DNA of 64,000 nt from Streptomyces venezuelae. GTDB lineage: Bacteria; Actinomycetota; Actinomycetes; Streptomycetales; Streptomycetaceae. The DNA lies in contig NZ_CP029194.1 of NCBI RefSeq assembly GCF_008642375.1, positions 3,224,001 through 3,288,000 on the forward strand, written 5' to 3'. Under the pieces are notes generated by a model. It saw nothing but the letters and a program-made list of their open reading frames with translations, did no database searches and had not been told where the DNA came from. The stretch's first letter is position 1. Every line of letters starts with the position of its first letter. Shown piece after piece: positions 12,301 to 27,931 of the stretch. Made by a program: the position numbers and the translations under genes.

Positions 12301-14555
12301 TCATCGCCCTCGGCATGTACCCCGATCCGGCGCTGATGGGCACCGAAGGAGCCGGCGTGGTCACGGCGACCGGCCCCGGCGTCACGCACCTCGCCCCCGG
12401 CGACCGGGTCATGGGCCTGCTCTCCGGCGCGTACGCCCCGGTCGTCGTCGCCGACGCGCGGACCGTCACGCGGATGCCCGAGGGATGGACGTTCGCCCAG
12501 GGCGCCTCCGTGCCGGTGGTGTTCCTGACGGCCGTCTACGCCCTGCGCGACCTGGCGGACGTCAAGGCCGGCGAGCGCCTCCTGGTCCACTCCGCCGCCG
12601 GCGGCGTGGGCATGGCGGCCGTGCAGCTCGCCCGGCACTGGGGCGTGGAGGTCCACGGCACGGCGAGTCACGGGAAGTGGGACGCCCTGCGCGCCCTCGG
12701 CCTGGACGACGCGCACATCGCCTCCTCCCGCACGCTGGACTTCGAGTCCGCGTTCCGTACGACGTCGGGCGGGGCGGGCATGGACGTCGTACTGAACTCG
12801 CTCGCCCGCGAGTTCGTCGACGCCTCGCTGCGCCTGCTCGGTCCGGGCGGCCGGTTCGTGGAGATGGGCAAGACCGACGTGCGCGACGCGGAGAAGGTCG
12901 CCGCCGACCACCCCGGCGTCGGCTACCGCGCCTTCGACCTCGGCGAGGCCGGGCCGGAGCGGATCGGCGAGATGCTCGCCGAGGTCGTCGCCCTCTTCGA
13001 GAGCGGGGCGCTGCGGCACCTGCCCGTCACCACCTGGGACGTCCGCCGGGCCCGCGACGCCTTCCGGCACGTCGGCCAGGCGCGTCACACGGGCAAGGTC
13101 GTCCTCACCATGCCGTCGGGGCTCGCCCCGGAGGGCACGGTCCTGCTGACCGGCGGCACCGGTGCGCTGGGCGGCATCGTGGCCCGGCACGTGGTGAGCG
13201 AGTGGGGCGTGCGCCGCCTGCTGCTCCTGAGCCGCCGCGGCCCGGACGCACCGGGCGCCGGCGAGCTGGTGCGCGAGCTGGAAGCCCTGGGCGCCGAGGT
13301 GTCCGTGACCGCGTGCGACGTCGCCGACCGCGCAGCCCTCACCGCCGCACTCGACGGAATCCCCGCCGAACACCCGCTCACCGCCGTCGTCCACACCGCG
13401 GGCGTCCTGTCCGACGGCACGGTCCCCTCGATGACGGCGCAGGACGTGGAGCGCGTACTGCGTCCCAAGGTCGACGCGGCCTTCCTCCTCGACGAACTGA
13501 CCTCGACACCCGACCACGACCTCGCCGCGTTCGTCATGTTCTCCTCCGCAGCCGCCGTCTTCGGCGGCGCCGGACAAGGCGCCTACGCCGCCGCCAACGC
13601 CACCCTCGACGCCCTCGCCCGGCGCCGCCGCGCAGCCGGACTCCCCGCCCACTCCCTCGGCTGGGGCCTGTGGGCCGAGAACAGCGGCATGACCGGCGGA
13701 CTCAGCGACACCGACCGCTCGCGGCTGGCCCGCTCCGGGGCGACGCCCATGGACAGCGAGCTGGCCCTGTCCCTCCTGGACGCGGCCATGCGCCGCGACG
13801 ACCCGGCACTCGTCCCGATCGCCCTGGACGTCACCGCGCTCCGCGCCCAGCAGCGCGACGGCATGCTGGCGCCGCTGCTCAGCGGGCTCACCGGCGGGTC
13901 GCGGGCGGGCGGCACGCCGGTCGGCCGGCGCAGGGCCGCCGCCGGCGGCACCGGCGAGGCGGAGAGGGACCTCGGCGGGCGGCTCGCCGCCATGACGCCG
14001 GACGACCGGACCGCGCACCTGCGGGACCTCGTCCGTACGCATGTGGCGACCGTCCTGGGACACGGCGCCCCGAGCCGGGTCGACCTGGAGCGTGCCTTCC
14101 GCGACACCGGATTCGACTCCCTCACCGCCGTCGAGCTCCGCAACCGCCTCAACGCCGCCACCGGGCTGCGCCTCCCGGCCACGCTCGTCTTCGACCACCC
14201 GACCCCGGGGGAGCTCGCCGGGCACCTGCTCGACGAACTCACCGCAGCAGCGGGCGGTTCCTGGCCGGACGGCACCGGCACCGGCACCGGGTCCGGGTCC
14301 GGCGACACGGCCTCGCGCTCGGCCTCGGCGACGGACCGGCAGACCACGGCCGCCCTCGCCGAACTCGACCGGCTGGAGGGCGTACTCGCCTCCCTCACGC
14401 CCACCGCCGGCGGCCGTCCGGAGCTCGCCGCCCGGCTCAGGGCGCTGGCCTCGGCTCTGGGGGACGACGGCGACGGCGCCACCGACCTGGACGAGGCGTC
14501 CGACGACGACCTCTTCTCCTTCATCGACAAGGAGCTGGGCGACTCCGACTTCTGA
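3360..14555 (+). CDS. pikAII: PikAII: PKS modules 3 (KS-AT-KR0-ACP) and 4 (KS-AT-DH-ER-KR-ACP)
   Basis: A protein of 3731 residues that adds two methylmalonyl units to the pikromycin chain. The GTG at 3360 follows AAGGGGA and gives the N-terminal coiled-coil docking helix [14 protein letters not shown]; the frame stays open upstream but that part is not PKS-like. Module 3: KS with Cys208 in TACSSS, AT with GHSQGE and YASH (methylmalonyl type), a KR at about 925-1410 that has lost its nucleotide motif ([10 protein letters not shown]) and the catalytic Asn (YAAGT), and ACP Ser1471. Module 4: KS Cys1703, AT with YASH, DH with [12 protein letters not shown] with [10 protein letters not shown], an intact KR with GGTGALGG and YAAAN, ACP Ser3587, and an acidic C-terminal docking tail. 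An inactive KR3 explains the ketone kept at that position in narbonolide. Confidence 0.95.
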   Translation: MSTVNEEKYLDYLRRATADLHEARGRLRELEARAGEPVAIVGMACRLPGGVASPEDLWRLVAGGGDAISEFPQDRGWDVEGLYDPNPEATGKSYAREAGFLYEAGEFDADFFGISPREALAMDPQQRLLLEASWEAFEHAGIPAASARGTSVGVFTGVMYHDYATRLTDVPEGIEGYLGTGNSGSVASGRVAYTLGLEGPAVTVDTACSSSLVALHLAVQALRKGEVDMALAGGVTVMSTPSTFVEFSRQRGLAPDGRSKSFSSTADGTSWSEGVGVLLVERLSDARRKGHRVLAVVRGTAVNQDGASSGLTAPNGPSQQRVIRSALADARLTTADVDVVEAHGTGTRLGDPIEAQALIATYGQGRDAEQPLRLGSLKSNIGHTQAAAGVSGIIKMVQAMRHGVLPKTLHVDRPSDQIDWSAGAVELLTEAMDWPDKGDGGLRRAAVSSFGVSGTNAHVVLEEAPAADETPAVEPSADGGGVVPWLVSAKTPAALDAQIGRLATFASRDRADGFDAGAVARVLADGRAEFEHRAVAIGTGTDDFAQALASPEGLIRGTSSDVGRVAFVFPGQGTQWAGMGAELLDSSPVFATAMAECEDALSCYVDWSLEAVVRQTPGAPTLDRVDVVQPVAFAVMVSLANLWQHHGITPQAVIGHSQGEIAAAYVAGALTLDDAARIVTLRSQSIATHLAGKGGMISLALSETDTQQRIENLDGLSIAAVNGPTATVVSGDPTQIEELAHTCEADGIRARIIPVDYASHSRQVETIEAELAPVLAVLTPETPRIPFFSTLEGAWITEPVLDGTYWYRNLRHRVRFAPAIETLATTEGFTHFIEVSAHPVLTMALPDTVTGLSTLRRDNGGQDRLITSLAEAWANGLPVDWHSLLPATGALSPAVPDLPTYAFQRRHYWLHDSPAVQGSVQDSWRYRIDWKRFAVAEGTERAGLSGRWLVVAPEGRSPEAAPVLAALSGAGADPVQLDVSALSDRQRLAEALGEAVTAAGGAVDGVVSLLAWDEDAHPGHPAPFTRGTGATLALVQALEDAGAAAPLWCVTRGAVSVGRADHVVSPAQAMVWGMGRVAALEHPERWGGLIDLPSDADRAALDLMVAVLAGGTGEDQVAVRASGLLARRLVRASLPAHGTASPWWQADGTVLVTGADEPAAAEAARRLARDGAGHLLLHTDPSGTEGTGPSGLAGLVAELADLGAAATVVSCDLTDREAAARLLAGVSAEHPLSAVLHLPPTVGSEPLAATDPDALARVVTAKATAALHLDSLLRESAAAGRRTPVLVLFSSVAAIWGGAGQGAYAAGTAFLDALAGQDRAEGPVVTSVAWSPWEGSRVTEGATGERLRRLGLRPLAPATALTALDTALGHGDTAVTIADVDWSSFAPGFTTARPGTLLADLPEARRALDEQQSTTAADDTALSRELGGLTGAEQQRRIQDLVREHLAVVLNHPSPEAVDTGRAFRDLGFDSLTAVELRNRLKNATGLALPATLVFDYPTPRTLAEFLLAELLGEQAGAAEQLPVDGGAVDEPVAIVGMACRLPGGVASPEDLWRLVAGGGDAISGFPQDRGWDVEGLYDPDPDASGRTYCRAGGFLDGAGEFDADFFGISPREALAMDPQQRLLLETSWEAVEDAGIDPASLQGQQVGVFAGTNGPHYEPLLRNTAEDLEGYVGTGNAASIMSGRVSYSLGLEGPAVTVDTACSSSLVALHLAVQALRKGECGLALAGGVTVMSTPTTFVEFSRQRGLAEDGRSKAFAASADGFGPAEGVGMLLVERLSDARRNGHRVLAVVRGSAVNQDGASNGLTAPNGPSQQRVIRSALADARLTTADVDVVEAHGTGTRLGDPIEAQALIATYGQGRDAEQPLRLGSLKSNIGHTQAAAGVSGIIKMVQAMRHGVLPKTLHVDRPSDQIDWSAGTVELLTEPVDWPRKEDGGLRRAAVSSFGISGTNAHVVLEEAPTAIEETPAVEPSADGGVVPWIVSAKTPAALDAQIGRLAAFASQGRADDADTGAVARVLAAGRAHFEHRAVAIGTGQDELAAALAAPEVLVRGVASGVGRVAFVFPGQGTQWAGMGAELLDTSKEFATTMAECEAALSPYVDWSLEAVVRQTPGAPTLDRVDVVQPVTFAVMVSLANLWQHHGITPQAVIGHSQGEIAAAYVAGALTLDDAARIVTLRSQSIATHLAGKGGMISLALSETDTQQRIENLDGLSIAAVNGPTATVVSGDPTQIEELAHTCEADGIRARIIPVDYASHSRQVETIETELAPVLAVLTPETPRIPFFSTLEGAWITEPVLDGTYWYRNLRHRVRFAPAIETLATTEGFTHFIEVSAHPVLTMALPDTVTGLSTLRRDNGGQDRLITSLAEAWANGLPVDWTSLLPATTGRRPDLPTYAFQTERYWPRPDLSAAGDIGSAGLGAAEHPLLGAAVALAESDGCLLTGSLSLRTHPWLADHAVAGTVLLPGTAFVELAFRAGDQVGCDLVEELTLDAPLVLPRRGAVRVQLSVGASDESGRRAFGLYAHPEDAPGEAEWTRHATGVLAVRPERTAPVADPESWPPPGSEPVDVDGLYERFAASGYGYGPLFRGVRGVWRRGDEVFADVALPDGAAGAEGARFGLHPALLDAAVQAAGAGGAFGEGTRLPFAWSGISLYAVGATALRVRLTPAGPDTVSLRAADASGQPVFAADSLTVLPVDPAQLAAFGDPTPDALHVLEWTAWDGAAQALPGAVAQPGAVELPAVVLGSAVVLGSDADGLAAALRAAGTEVLSFPDLTALAGAVDRGETPAPATVLVACPAAGPGGPEHVREALHGSLALMQAWLADERFTDARLVLVTRDAVAARSGDGLRSTGQAAVWGLGRSAQTESPGRFVLLDLADGLGGDEGAALLATALGSGEPQLAVRDGALLVPRLARASAPAAADGLAALPLPAAPALWRLEPGTDGSLESLTAAPGDAGALAPEPLGPGQVRIAVRATGLNFRDVLIALGMYPDPALMGTEGAGVVTATGPGVTHLAPGDRVMGLLSGAYAPVVVADARTVTRMPEGWTFAQGASVPVVFLTAVYALRDLADVKAGERLLVHSAAGGVGMAAVQLARHWGVEVHGTASHGKWDALRALGLDDAHIASSRTLDFESAFRTTSGGAGMDVVLNSLAREFVDASLRLLGPGGRFVEMGKTDVRDAEKVAADHPGVGYRAFDLGEAGPERIGEMLAEVVALFESGALRHLPVTTWDVRRARDAFRHVGQARHTGKVVLTMPSGLAPEGTVLLTGGTGALGGIVARHVVSEWGVRRLLLLSRRGPDAPGAGELVRELEALGAEVSVTACDVADRAALTAALDGIPAEHPLTAVVHTAGVLSDGTVPSMTAQDVERVLRPKVDAAFLLDELTSTPDHDLAAFVMFSSAAAVFGGAGQGAYAAANATLDALARRRRAAGLPAHSLGWGLWAENSGMTGGLSDTDRSRLARSGATPMDSELALSLLDAAMRRDDPALVPIALDVTALRAQQRDGMLAPLLSGLTGGSRAGGTPVGRRRAAAGGTGEAERDLGGRLAAMTPDDRTAHLRDLVRTHVATVLGHGAPSRVDLERAFRDTGFDSLTAVELRNRLNAATGLRLPATLVFDHPTPGELAGHLLDELTAAAGGSWPDGTGTGTGSGSGDTASRSASATDRQTTAALAELDRLEGVLASLTPTAGGRPELAARLRALASALGDDGDGATDLDEASDDDLFSFIDKELGDSDF

Positions 14556-14588
14556 CCTGACCTGCCCGTACCTGACACGCCCGGACCC

Positions 14589-14624
14589 GACCGGCACGAC
14601 CGGCACGACCGGCACGACCGGCAC
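14589..14624. repeat. Four 9-bp tandem repeats in the pikAII-pikAIII spacer
   Basis: Four exact copies of GACCGGCAC lie head to tail in the 135-nt spacer between pikAII (stop 14555) and pikAIII (start 14691); a partial fifth copy follows. No hairpin with a T-run is seen, and the genes read in the same direction, so the spacer probably lies within the pikA transcript. Confidence 0.8.
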
Positions 14625-14690
14625 GACGAAGAGCATCACCGGCACCACCAGCCCCCTCACACACGGAACGGACAGGCGAGAACGGGAGCC

Positions 14691-17600
14691 ATGGCGAACA
14701 ACGAAGACAAGCTCCGCGACTACCTCAAGCGCGTCACCGCCGAGCTGCAGCAGAACACCCGGCGTCTGCGCGAGATCGAGGGACGCACGCACGAGCCGGT
14801 GGCGATCGTCGGCATGGCCTGCCGCCTGCCGGGCGGTGTCGCCTCGCCCGAGGACCTGTGGCGGCTGGTGGCCGGGGACGGGGACGCGATCTCGGAGTTC
14901 CCGCAGGACCGCGGCTGGGACGTCGAGGGGCTGTACGACCCGGACCCGGACGCGTCCGGCAGGACGTACTGCCGGTCCGGCGGATTCCTGCACGACGCCG
15001 GGGAGTTCGACGCCGACTTCTTCGGGATCTCGCCCCGCGAGGCCCTCGCCATGGACCCGCAGCAGCGGCTGTCCCTCACCACCGCGTGGGAGGCGATCGA
15101 GAGCGCGGGCATCGACCCGACGAGCCTGAAGGGCAGCGGCCTCGGCGTGTTCGTCGGCGGCTGGCACACCGGCTACACCTCGGGGCAGACCACCGCCGTG
15201 CAGTCTCCGGAACTGGAGGGCCACCTCGTCAGCGGTGCGGCGCTGGGCTTCCTGTCGGGCCGTATCGCGTACGTCCTGGGTACGGACGGACCGGCCCTGA
15301 CCGTGGACACGGCCTGCTCGTCCTCGCTGGTCGCCCTGCACCTCGCCGTGCAGGCCCTGCGCAAGGGCGAGTGCGACATGGCCCTCGCCGGTGGTGTCAC
15401 GGTCATGCCCAACGCGGACCTGTTCGTGCAGTTCAGCCGGCAGCGCGGGCTGGCGGCGGACGGCCGGTCGAAGGCGTTCGCCGCGTCGGCGGACGGCTTC
15501 GGCCCCGCGGAGGGCGCCGGAGTCCTGCTGGTGGAGCGCCTGTCGGACGCGCGCCGCAACGGCCACCGGGTCCTCGCGGTGGTCCGCGGCAGCGCGGTCA
15601 ACCAGGACGGCGCGAGCAACGGTCTTACGGCTCCGAACGGCCCGTCGCAGCAGCGCGTCATCCGACGGGCCCTGGCCGACGCCCGGCTCGCGCCCGGCGA
15701 CGTGGACGTCGTCGAGGCCCACGGCACGGGTACGCGGCTCGGCGACCCGATCGAGGCGCAGGCCCTCATCGCCACCTACGGCCAGGAGAAAAGCAGCGAA
15801 CAGCCTCTGAAGCTGGGCGCGTTGAAGTCGAACATCGGTCACACGCAGGCCGCCGCAGGCGTCGCCGGTGTCATCAAGATGGTCCAGGCGATGCGCCACG
15901 GGCTGCTCCCGAAGACGCTGCACGTGGACCGGCCGTCGGACCAGATCGACTGGTCGGCGGGCGCGGTCGAGCTGCTCACCGAGGCCGTGGACTGGCCGAG
16001 GAAGGAGGACGGCGGGCTGCGTCGCGCCGCCGTCTCCTCCTTCGGCATCAGCGGCACGAACGCGCACGTCGTCCTCGAAGAGGCCCCGACGGCGATCGAG
16101 GAGACCCCGGCCGTCGAGCCGTCGGCCGACGGTGGTGGCGTGGTGCCTTGGCTGGTGTCCGCCAAGACTCCGGCCGCGCTGGACGCACAGATCGGACGCC
16201 TCGCCACGTTCGCCTCCCGGATTCGCGCGGATGGCTTCGATGCGGGTGCAGTGGCGCGCGTACTGGCCGACGGGCGCGCGGAGTTCGAGCACCGGGCCGT
16301 CGCGATCGGCACCGGGACGGACGACTTCGCACAGGCGCTGGCCTCCCCGGAAGGGCTGATACGCGGCACGTCGTCGGACGTGGGCCGGGTGGCGTTCGTC
16401 TTCCCCGGCCAGGGCACGCAGTGGGCCGGAATGGGCGCCGAACTCCTCGACGCGTCGAAGGAGTTCGCCACCGCCATGGCCGAGTGCGAAGCTGCACTCT
16501 CCCCGTACGTGGACTGGTCCCTCGAAGCCGTCGTCCGGCAGACACCCGGCGCACCCACGCTCGACCGCGTCGACGTCGTCCAGCCCGTCACCTTCGCCGT
16601 CATGGTCTCCCTCGCCAACCTCTGGCAGCACCACGGCATCACACCCCAGGCCGTCATCGGCCACTCCCAGGGCGAGATCGCCGCCGCCTATGTCGCCGGA
16701 GCACTGAGCCTGGACGACGCCGCCCGGGTCGTGACCCTGCGCAGCCAGTCCATCGCCACCCACCTCGCCGGCAAGGGCGGCATGATCTCCCTCGCCCTCA
16801 GCGAGACCGCCGTCCAGGAGCGACTGACCGGCTTCGACGGACTCTCCGTCGCCGCCGTCAACGGCCCCACCGCCACCGTGGTTTCAGGCGACCCCACCCA
16901 GATCGAGGAACTCGCCCACACCTGCGAGGCCGACGGCATCCGCGCACGGATCATCCCCGTCGACTACGCCTCCCACAGCCGGCAGGTCGAGACCATCGAG
17001 ACCGAACTCGCCGAGGTCCTCGCCGGACTCACGCCGCGGACGCCCCAGGTGCCGTTCTTCTCCACCCTCGAAGGCGCCTGGATCACCGAACCCGTACTCG
17101 ACGGCACGTACTGGTACCGCAACCTCCGCCACCGCGTCCGCTTCGCCCCCGCCATCGAAACCCTCGCCACCACCGAAGGCTTCACCCACTTCATCGAGGT
17201 CTCCGCCCACCCCGTCCTCACCATGGCCCTCCCCGACACCGTCACCGGCCTCAGCACCCTCCGCCGCGAACAGGGTGGCCGCGACCGCCTGATCACCTCC
17301 CTCGCCGAAGCCTGGGCCAACGGCCTCCCCGTCGACTGGACCTCCCTCCTCCCCGCCACGACCACGAACCCCGACCTCCCGACCTACGCCTTCCGGACCG
17401 AGCGCTTCTGGCTCCAGAGCTCCGCGCCCGCCGGCGCCGCCGACGACTGGCGCTACCGCGTCGAGTGGAAGCCGCTGACGGCCTCCGGCCAGGCGGCTCT
17501 GACCGGACGGTGGCTCGTCGCCGCCGGGAGTGAGCCCGACGCCGGGCTCCTGGGCGCGCTGAAGGACGCCGGAGCGGAGGTCGAGGTCCTGGAAGCCGGG

Positions 17601-19397
17601 GCGGACGACGGCCGCGAGGCGCTCGCCGCGCGGCTCGCGGCGCTGACGACCGGCGACGGGTTCGCCGGCGTGGTCTCGCTCCTCGACGGGCTCACGCCCT
17701 TCGTCGCCTGGGTGCAGGCGCTGGGTGACGCCGGGATCGGGGCTCCGCTGTGGTGCGTGACCCGGGGTGCGGTCTCCGTCGGGCGTCTCGACGTCCCGGC
17801 CGACCCCGACCGGGCCATGCTCTGGGGCCTCGGCCGGGTCGTCGCCCTTGAGCACCCCGAACGCTGGGGCGGCCTCGTCGACCTCCCCGCCCGGCCCGAC
17901 ACCGCCGCCCTCACCCACTTCACCACCGCGCTCTCCGGCAGCACCGGCGAGGACCAGATCGCGGTCCGCGCCTCCGGGCTCCACGCCCGCCGCCTCGCAC
18001 GCGCCCCCCTCCAGGGACGCCGGCCCGCCCGCGACTGGCAGCCTCACGGCACCGTCCTCGTCACCGGCGGCACCGGCGCCCTCGGCGGCCACGCCGCCCG
18101 CTGGCTGGCCCAACGCGGCGCCGACCACCTCCTCCTCGTCAGCCGCAGCGGCGAACAGGCCCCCGGCGCTGACGACCTCGCCGACGAACTCCGCGCGCTC
18201 GGGGCCCGGGTCACCGTCGCCGCCTGCGACGTCGCCGACCCCGACGCCATGCGCGCCGTCCTCGACGGCATCCCCGCCGACGCTCCCCTCACCGCCGTCC
18301 TCCACACCGCCGGCGCACCGGGCGGCGACGCCCTGGACGTCACCGGTCCGGAGGACATCGCCCGTATCCTGGGCGCGAAGACGAGCGGCGCCCGGGTCCT
18401 CGACGACCTGCTCCGCGGCACTCCGCTGGACGCCTTCGTCCTCTACTCCTCGAACGCCGGGGTCTGGGGCAGCGGCGGTCAGGGCGTCTACGCGGCGGCC
18501 AACGCCCACCTCGACGCGCTCGCCGCCCGGCGCCGCGCCCGGGGTGAGACGGCGACCTCGGTCGCCTGGGGGCTCTGGGCGGGCGACGGCATGGGCCGGG
18601 GCGCCGACGACGCGTACTGGCAGCGGCGCGGCATCCGTCCGATGAGCCCCGAGCGCGCCATGGACGAGCTGGCCAAGGCCCTGTGCCACGACGAGACCTT
18701 CGTCGCCGTGGCCGACGTGGACTGGGCGAGGTTCGCGCCCGCGTTCACGGTGTCCCGCCCGAGCCTCCTGATCGACGGCGTCCCGGAGGCCCGGCAGGCG
18801 CTCGCCGCGCCCGCCGCCGCCCCGGCTCCCGGCGAGGCCGCCGCGGCGCCGTCCGGTCTGTCGTCGGCGCTGGCCGGGATCGCCGCGCTGCCCGAGCCCG
18901 AGCGCCGGCCCGCGCTGCTCACCCTGGTCCGTACCCACGCGGCGGCCGTACTCGGCCACTCCTCCCCCGACCGGGTGGCTCCCGGCCGCGCCTTCACCGA
19001 GCTCGGTTTCGACTCGCTGACGGCCGTGCAGCTCCGGAACCAGCTCTCCGCGGTGGTCGGCAGCAGGCTCCCCGCGACCGCGGTCTTCGACAACCCGACG
19101 CCGTCCGCTCTCGCCGCGCACCTCCACGAGAGGTACCTCGCACCGGCCGAGCCGGCCCCCGCGGACTGGGAGGCGCGGGTACGTCAGGCCCTGGCCGAAG
19201 TGCCCCTCGACCGGCTGCGGGACGCCGGGGTCCTCGACACCGTCCTGCGGCTCACCGGAATCGAGCCCGAGCCGGTGTCCGGCGGCCCGGCCGACGGCGC
19301 CGCGGACCCCGGTGCGGAGCCGGAGCCGGAGACGTCGATCGACGACCTCGACGCCGAGGCCCTGATCCGGATGGCTCTCGGCCCGCGGAACACCTGA
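14691..19397 (+). CDS. pikAIII: PikAIII: PKS module 5 (KS-AT-KR-ACP)
   Basis: A monomodular synthase of 1568 residues that makes the hexaketide, the branch point between 12- and 14-membered rings. The ATG at 14691 (GGGAGCC just before it) starts the docking helix [14 protein letters not shown]. Domains in order: KS with Cys209; AT with Ser659 in GHSQG and YASH, hence methylmalonyl; KR with GGTGALGGH and YAAAN, with HTAGAPGGD lacking the LDD motif and a Trp in SSNAGVW, both features of A-type KRs; ACP with Ser1442 in GFDSL. The C-terminus ends in the short helix [14 protein letters not shown], known in Pik systems as the docking partner of PikAIV. It is longer by a few residues than the ATCC 15439 protein as I recall it. 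Confidence 0.95.
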   Translation: MANNEDKLRDYLKRVTAELQQNTRRLREIEGRTHEPVAIVGMACRLPGGVASPEDLWRLVAGDGDAISEFPQDRGWDVEGLYDPDPDASGRTYCRSGGFLHDAGEFDADFFGISPREALAMDPQQRLSLTTAWEAIESAGIDPTSLKGSGLGVFVGGWHTGYTSGQTTAVQSPELEGHLVSGAALGFLSGRIAYVLGTDGPALTVDTACSSSLVALHLAVQALRKGECDMALAGGVTVMPNADLFVQFSRQRGLAADGRSKAFAASADGFGPAEGAGVLLVERLSDARRNGHRVLAVVRGSAVNQDGASNGLTAPNGPSQQRVIRRALADARLAPGDVDVVEAHGTGTRLGDPIEAQALIATYGQEKSSEQPLKLGALKSNIGHTQAAAGVAGVIKMVQAMRHGLLPKTLHVDRPSDQIDWSAGAVELLTEAVDWPRKEDGGLRRAAVSSFGISGTNAHVVLEEAPTAIEETPAVEPSADGGGVVPWLVSAKTPAALDAQIGRLATFASRIRADGFDAGAVARVLADGRAEFEHRAVAIGTGTDDFAQALASPEGLIRGTSSDVGRVAFVFPGQGTQWAGMGAELLDASKEFATAMAECEAALSPYVDWSLEAVVRQTPGAPTLDRVDVVQPVTFAVMVSLANLWQHHGITPQAVIGHSQGEIAAAYVAGALSLDDAARVVTLRSQSIATHLAGKGGMISLALSETAVQERLTGFDGLSVAAVNGPTATVVSGDPTQIEELAHTCEADGIRARIIPVDYASHSRQVETIETELAEVLAGLTPRTPQVPFFSTLEGAWITEPVLDGTYWYRNLRHRVRFAPAIETLATTEGFTHFIEVSAHPVLTMALPDTVTGLSTLRREQGGRDRLITSLAEAWANGLPVDWTSLLPATTTNPDLPTYAFRTERFWLQSSAPAGAADDWRYRVEWKPLTASGQAALTGRWLVAAGSEPDAGLLGALKDAGAEVEVLEAGADDGREALAARLAALTTGDGFAGVVSLLDGLTPFVAWVQALGDAGIGAPLWCVTRGAVSVGRLDVPADPDRAMLWGLGRVVALEHPERWGGLVDLPARPDTAALTHFTTALSGSTGEDQIAVRASGLHARRLARAPLQGRRPARDWQPHGTVLVTGGTGALGGHAARWLAQRGADHLLLVSRSGEQAPGADDLADELRALGARVTVAACDVADPDAMRAVLDGIPADAPLTAVLHTAGAPGGDALDVTGPEDIARILGAKTSGARVLDDLLRGTPLDAFVLYSSNAGVWGSGGQGVYAAANAHLDALAARRRARGETATSVAWGLWAGDGMGRGADDAYWQRRGIRPMSPERAMDELAKALCHDETFVAVADVDWARFAPAFTVSRPSLLIDGVPEARQALAAPAAAPAPGEAAAAPSGLSSALAGIAALPEPERRPALLTLVRTHAAAVLGHSSPDRVAPGRAFTELGFDSLTAVQLRNQLSAVVGSRLPATAVFDNPTPSALAAHLHERYLAPAEPAPADWEARVRQALAEVPLDRLRDAGVLDTVLRLTGIEPEPVSGGPADGAADPGAEPEPETSIDDLDAEALIRMALGPRNT

Positions 19398-24459
<5,062 letters not shown>

Positions 24460-24478
<19 letters not shown>

Positions 24479-25743
24479 CCGACGACCTGGCGGGTGCCCT
24501 CACGCAGCCTCCGCTGGGCCGCACCGTCAGCGCGGTGGCCGATCCCGAACTCGGTACGCACCTCCTGGAGACCCGCGGCATCCACTGGATCCATGCCGCG
24601 AACGGCGACCCGTACGCGGCCGTGCTGCGCGGCCAGGCGGACGACCCGTACCCCGCGTACGAGCGGGTGCGCGCCCGGGGCGCGCTCTCCTTCAGTCCGA
24701 CGGGCAGCTGGGTCACGGCCGATCACGCCCTGGCCGCGAGCATCCTGTGCTCGCCGGAGTTCGGGATGTCCGGTGCCGACGGCGCCCCGGTGCCGCAGCA
24801 GGTCCTCTCGTACGGGGAGGGCTGCCCGCTGGAGCACGAGCAGGCGCCGCAGGCGGCCGGTGACGCGCCGGGGGCGGTGTCGGGGCACCGTGCCGTGGTC
24901 GAGGGGGTCCACCGGGAGACCTTGGAGGGTCTCGAGCCGGACCCGTCTGCTTCGTACGCCTTCGAGCTGGTGGGTGGTTTCGTCCGCCCGGCGGTGACGG
25001 CGGCGGCGGCCGCGGTGCTCGGTGTTCCGGCGGGCCGGAGGGTGGAGTTCGCGGAGCTCGTGGAGCGGCTGCGGCCGCTGTCCGACAGCCTGCTTGCCCC
25101 GCAGTCGCTGCGGACGGTTCGGGAGGCGGACGGCGCGCTGGCCGCGCTCGCGGCGCTGCTCGCCGACTCCTCCGACTCGTCCGGCTCCTCCGACTCCGCC
25201 GGCCCCGACCGCTCCCCCGGTGCCGCGGGCCGGCCGGACGGGGCGCTGCTGTCGGCGCTCGGTGTCAACACCGCCGTCCAGCTCACCGGGAACGCCGTGC
25301 TCGCCCTCCTCGCGCACCCGGAGCAGTGGCGGGAGCTGTGCGCGCGGCCCGGGCTCGCCGCGGCCGCGGTGGAGGAGACCCTCCGCTACGACCCGCCGGT
25401 GCAGCTGGACGCCCGGGTGGTGCGCGCGGAGACGGAGCTGGCGGGGCGGCGTCTTCCGGCCGGGGCGCATGTCGTCGTCCTCACCGCCGCGACCGGCCGG
25501 GACCCGGAGGTCTTCACGGACCCCGAGCACTTCGACCTCGCGCGCCCCGACGCCACCGCGCACCTCGCTCTGCACCCGGCCGGTCCGTACGGCCCGGTGG
25601 CGTCCCTGGTCCGGCTCCAGGCGGAGGTCGCGCTGCGGACCCTGGCCGGGCGTTTCCCGGGGCTGCGGCAGGCCGGGCCCGTGCTCCGCCCCCGCCGCAC
25701 CCCTGTGGGCCGCGGGCCGCTGAGCGTCCCGGTCGGCTCCTGA
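24460..25743 (+). CDS. desVIII: DesVIII: P450-like auxiliary protein of the desosaminyltransferase
   Basis: A cytochrome P450 homologue of 427 residues that lacks the heme ligand: the usual FGxGxHxCxG segment is replaced by HLALHPAGPYGPVASLVRL, with no Cys. Such proteins (EryCII, DesVIII) act as partners that activate the neighbouring glycosyltransferase rather than as oxygenases. The ATG at 24460 overlaps the pikAV end by 19 nt and is preceded by GAAGGAG. A Ser/Asp/Gly-rich insert at about residues 230-255 (encoded near 25165-25240) seems to make the protein longer than the ATCC 15439 form, as I recall it. It lies 56 nt upstream of desVII, its expected partner. Confidence 0.93.
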
Positions 25744-25799
25744 GACCCGTCCCGACCGTCCCGTCCCGACCCTCCACCGGCAAGGAAGGACACGACGCC

Positions 25800-27080
25800 A
25801 TGCGCGTCCTGCTGACCTCGTTCGCACATCACACGCACTACTACGGCCTCGTGCCCCTGGCCTGGGCGCTGCTCGCCGCCGGGCACGAGGTGCGGGTCGC
25901 GAGCCAGCCCGCGCTCACGGACACCATCACCGGGTCCGGGCTCGCCGCTGTGCCCGTCGGCACCGACCACCTCATCCACGAGTACCGGCTGCGGATGGCG
26001 GGCGAGCCGCGCCCGAACCACCCGGCGATCGCCTTCGACGAGGCCCGCGCCGAGCCGCTGGACTGGGACCACGCCCTCGGCATCGAGGCGATCCTCGCCC
26101 CGTACTTCTACCTGCTGGCCAACAACGACTCGATGGTCGACGACCTGGTCGGCTTCGCCCGGTCCTGGCAGCCGGACCTGGTGCTGTGGGAGCCGACGAC
26201 CTACGCGGGCGCCGTCGCCGCGCAGGTCACCGGCGCCGCGCACGCCCGGGTCCTGTGGGGGCCCGACGTGATGGGCAGCGCCCGCCGCAAGTTCGTCGCG
26301 CTGCGGGACCGGCAGCCGCCCGAGCACCGCGAGGACCCCACGGCGGAGTGGCTGACGTGGACGCTGGAGCGGTACGGCGCCTCCTTCGAGGAGGAGCTGG
26401 TCACCGGCCAGTTCACGATCGACCCGACGCCGCCGAGCCTGCGACTCGACACGGGTCTGCCGACCGTCGGGATGCAGTACGTTCCGTACAACGGCACGTC
26501 GGTCGTGCCGGACTGGCTCGCCGAGCCGCCCGCGCGGCCCCGGATCTGCCTCACCCTCGGCGTCTCCGCACGTGAGGTCCTCGGCGGCGACGGCGTCTCG
26601 CAGAGCGACATCCTGGAGGCGCTCGCCGACCTCGACATCGAGCTCGTCGCCACCTTCGACGCGGGTCAGCGCGCCGAGATCCGCACCTACCCGAAGCACA
26701 CCCGGTTCACGGACTTCGTGCCGATGCACGCGCTGCTGCCGAGCTGCTCGGCGATCATCCACCACGGCGGGGCCGGTACGTACGCGACCGCCGTGATCAA
26801 CGCGGTGCCGCAGGTCATGCTCGCCGAGCTGTGGGACGCGCCGGTCAAGGCGCGGGCCGTCGCGGAGCAGGGGGCGGGGTTCTTCCTGCCACCGGCCGAC
26901 CTCACTCCGCAGGCCGTGCGGGACGCGGTCGTCCGCATCCTCGACGACCCCTCGGTCTCCGCCGCCGCGCACCGGCTGCGCGAGGAGACCTTCGTCGACC
27001 CCACCCCGGCCGGGATCGTCCCCGAGCTGGAGCGGCTCGCCGCGCAGCACCGCCGCCCGCCGGCCGACGCGCGTCCCTGA
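25800..27080 (+). CDS. desVII: DesVII: desosaminyltransferase
   Basis: A GT1-family glycosyltransferase of 426 residues, the known DesVII length. It transfers D-desosamine from TDP to narbonolide and 10-deoxymethynolide, working with DesVIII. The ATG at 25800 sits behind AAGGAAGGA. The N-terminus MRVLLTSFAHHTHYYGLVPL matches the macrolide glycosyltransferases EryCIII/TylM2. The C-terminal nucleotide-sugar motif contains HHGGAGTYATAV, followed by a conserved Asp-containing segment (AELWDAPVKAR). Confidence 0.96.
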   Translation: MRVLLTSFAHHTHYYGLVPLAWALLAAGHEVRVASQPALTDTITGSGLAAVPVGTDHLIHEYRLRMAGEPRPNHPAIAFDEARAEPLDWDHALGIEAILAPYFYLLANNDSMVDDLVGFARSWQPDLVLWEPTTYAGAVAAQVTGAAHARVLWGPDVMGSARRKFVALRDRQPPEHREDPTAEWLTWTLERYGASFEEELVTGQFTIDPTPPSLRLDTGLPTVGMQYVPYNGTSVVPDWLAEPPARPRICLTLGVSAREVLGGDGVSQSDILEALADLDIELVATFDAGQRAEIRTYPKHTRFTDFVPMHALLPSCSAIIHHGGAGTYATAVINAVPQVMLAELWDAPVKARAVAEQGAGFFLPPADLTPQAVRDAVVRILDDPSVSAAAHRLREETFVDPTPAGIVPELERLAAQHRRPPADARP

Positions 27081-27146
27081 GCCGCGCCTCTCGCCCCGGG
27101 CCCCGTGCCTCACCTCTTATCTCTCTCCACCGAAAGCAGGAGTTCC

Positions 27147-27860
27147 GTGTACGAAGTCGACCACGCCGACGTCTACGACCTCTTCTACCTCGGTCGCGGC
27201 AAGGACTACGCCGCCGAGGCCTCCGACATCGCCGACCTGGTGCGCTCCCGTACCCCCGAGGCGTCCTCGCTCCTGGACGTGGCCTGCGGTACGGGCACGC
27301 ATCTGGAGCACTTCACCAAGGAGTTCGGCGACACCGCGGGCCTGGAGCTGTCCGAGGACATGCTCACCCACGCCCGCAAGCGGCTGCCCGACGCGACGCT
27401 CCACCAGGGCGACATGCGGGACTTCCGCCTCGGCCGCCGGTTCTCCGCCGTGGTCAGCATGTTCAGCTCCGTCGGGTACCTGCGGACCACAGCCGAGCTC
27501 GACGCGGCCGTCGCCTCGTTCGCGGAGCACCTGGAGCCCGGCGGCGTCGTCGTCGTCGAGCCGTGGTGGTTCCCCGAGACCTTCGCCGACGGCTGGGTCA
27601 GCGCCGACGTCGTCCGCCGGGACGGGCGCACCGTGGCCCGTGTCTCGCACTCGGTGCGGGAGGGCGGCGCGACGCGCATGGAGGTGCACTTCACCGTGGC
27701 CGACCCGGGCAAGGGCGTGCGCCACTTCTCCGACGTCCACCTCATCACCCTGTTCCACCAGGCGGAGTACGAGGCGGCGTTCACGGCCGCCGGGCTGCGC
27801 GTCGAGTACCTGGAGGGCGGCCCCTCGGGCCGTGGCCTCTTCGTCGGCGTCCCCGCCTGA
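27147..27860 (+). CDS. desVI: DesVI: TDP-desosamine N,N-dimethyltransferase
   Basis: A SAM-dependent methyltransferase of 237 residues that performs the two N-methylations completing TDP-D-desosamine. The GTG at 27147 follows GCAGGAG and gives the known N-terminus YEVDHADVYDLFYLGRG; the frame extends 14 codons upstream without a better site. Motif I of the Rossmann fold reads LLDVACGTGTHLE. The sequence is close to TylM1 and EryCVI. It sits 66 nt after desVII in the same operon. Confidence 0.95.
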   Translation: MYEVDHADVYDLFYLGRGKDYAAEASDIADLVRSRTPEASSLLDVACGTGTHLEHFTKEFGDTAGLELSEDMLTHARKRLPDATLHQGDMRDFRLGRRFSAVVSMFSSVGYLRTTAELDAAVASFAEHLEPGGVVVVEPWWFPETFADGWVSADVVRRDGRTVARVSHSVREGGATRMEVHFTVADPGKGVRHFSDVHLITLFHQAEYEAAFTAAGLRVEYLEGGPSGRGLFVGVPA

Positions 27861-27931
27861 CCAGGGCCCCACTACCCCACAGACCCCCCGGGGCATCCCG
27901 GGTGCACCAAGCACAGAGAGAGAAACGAACC

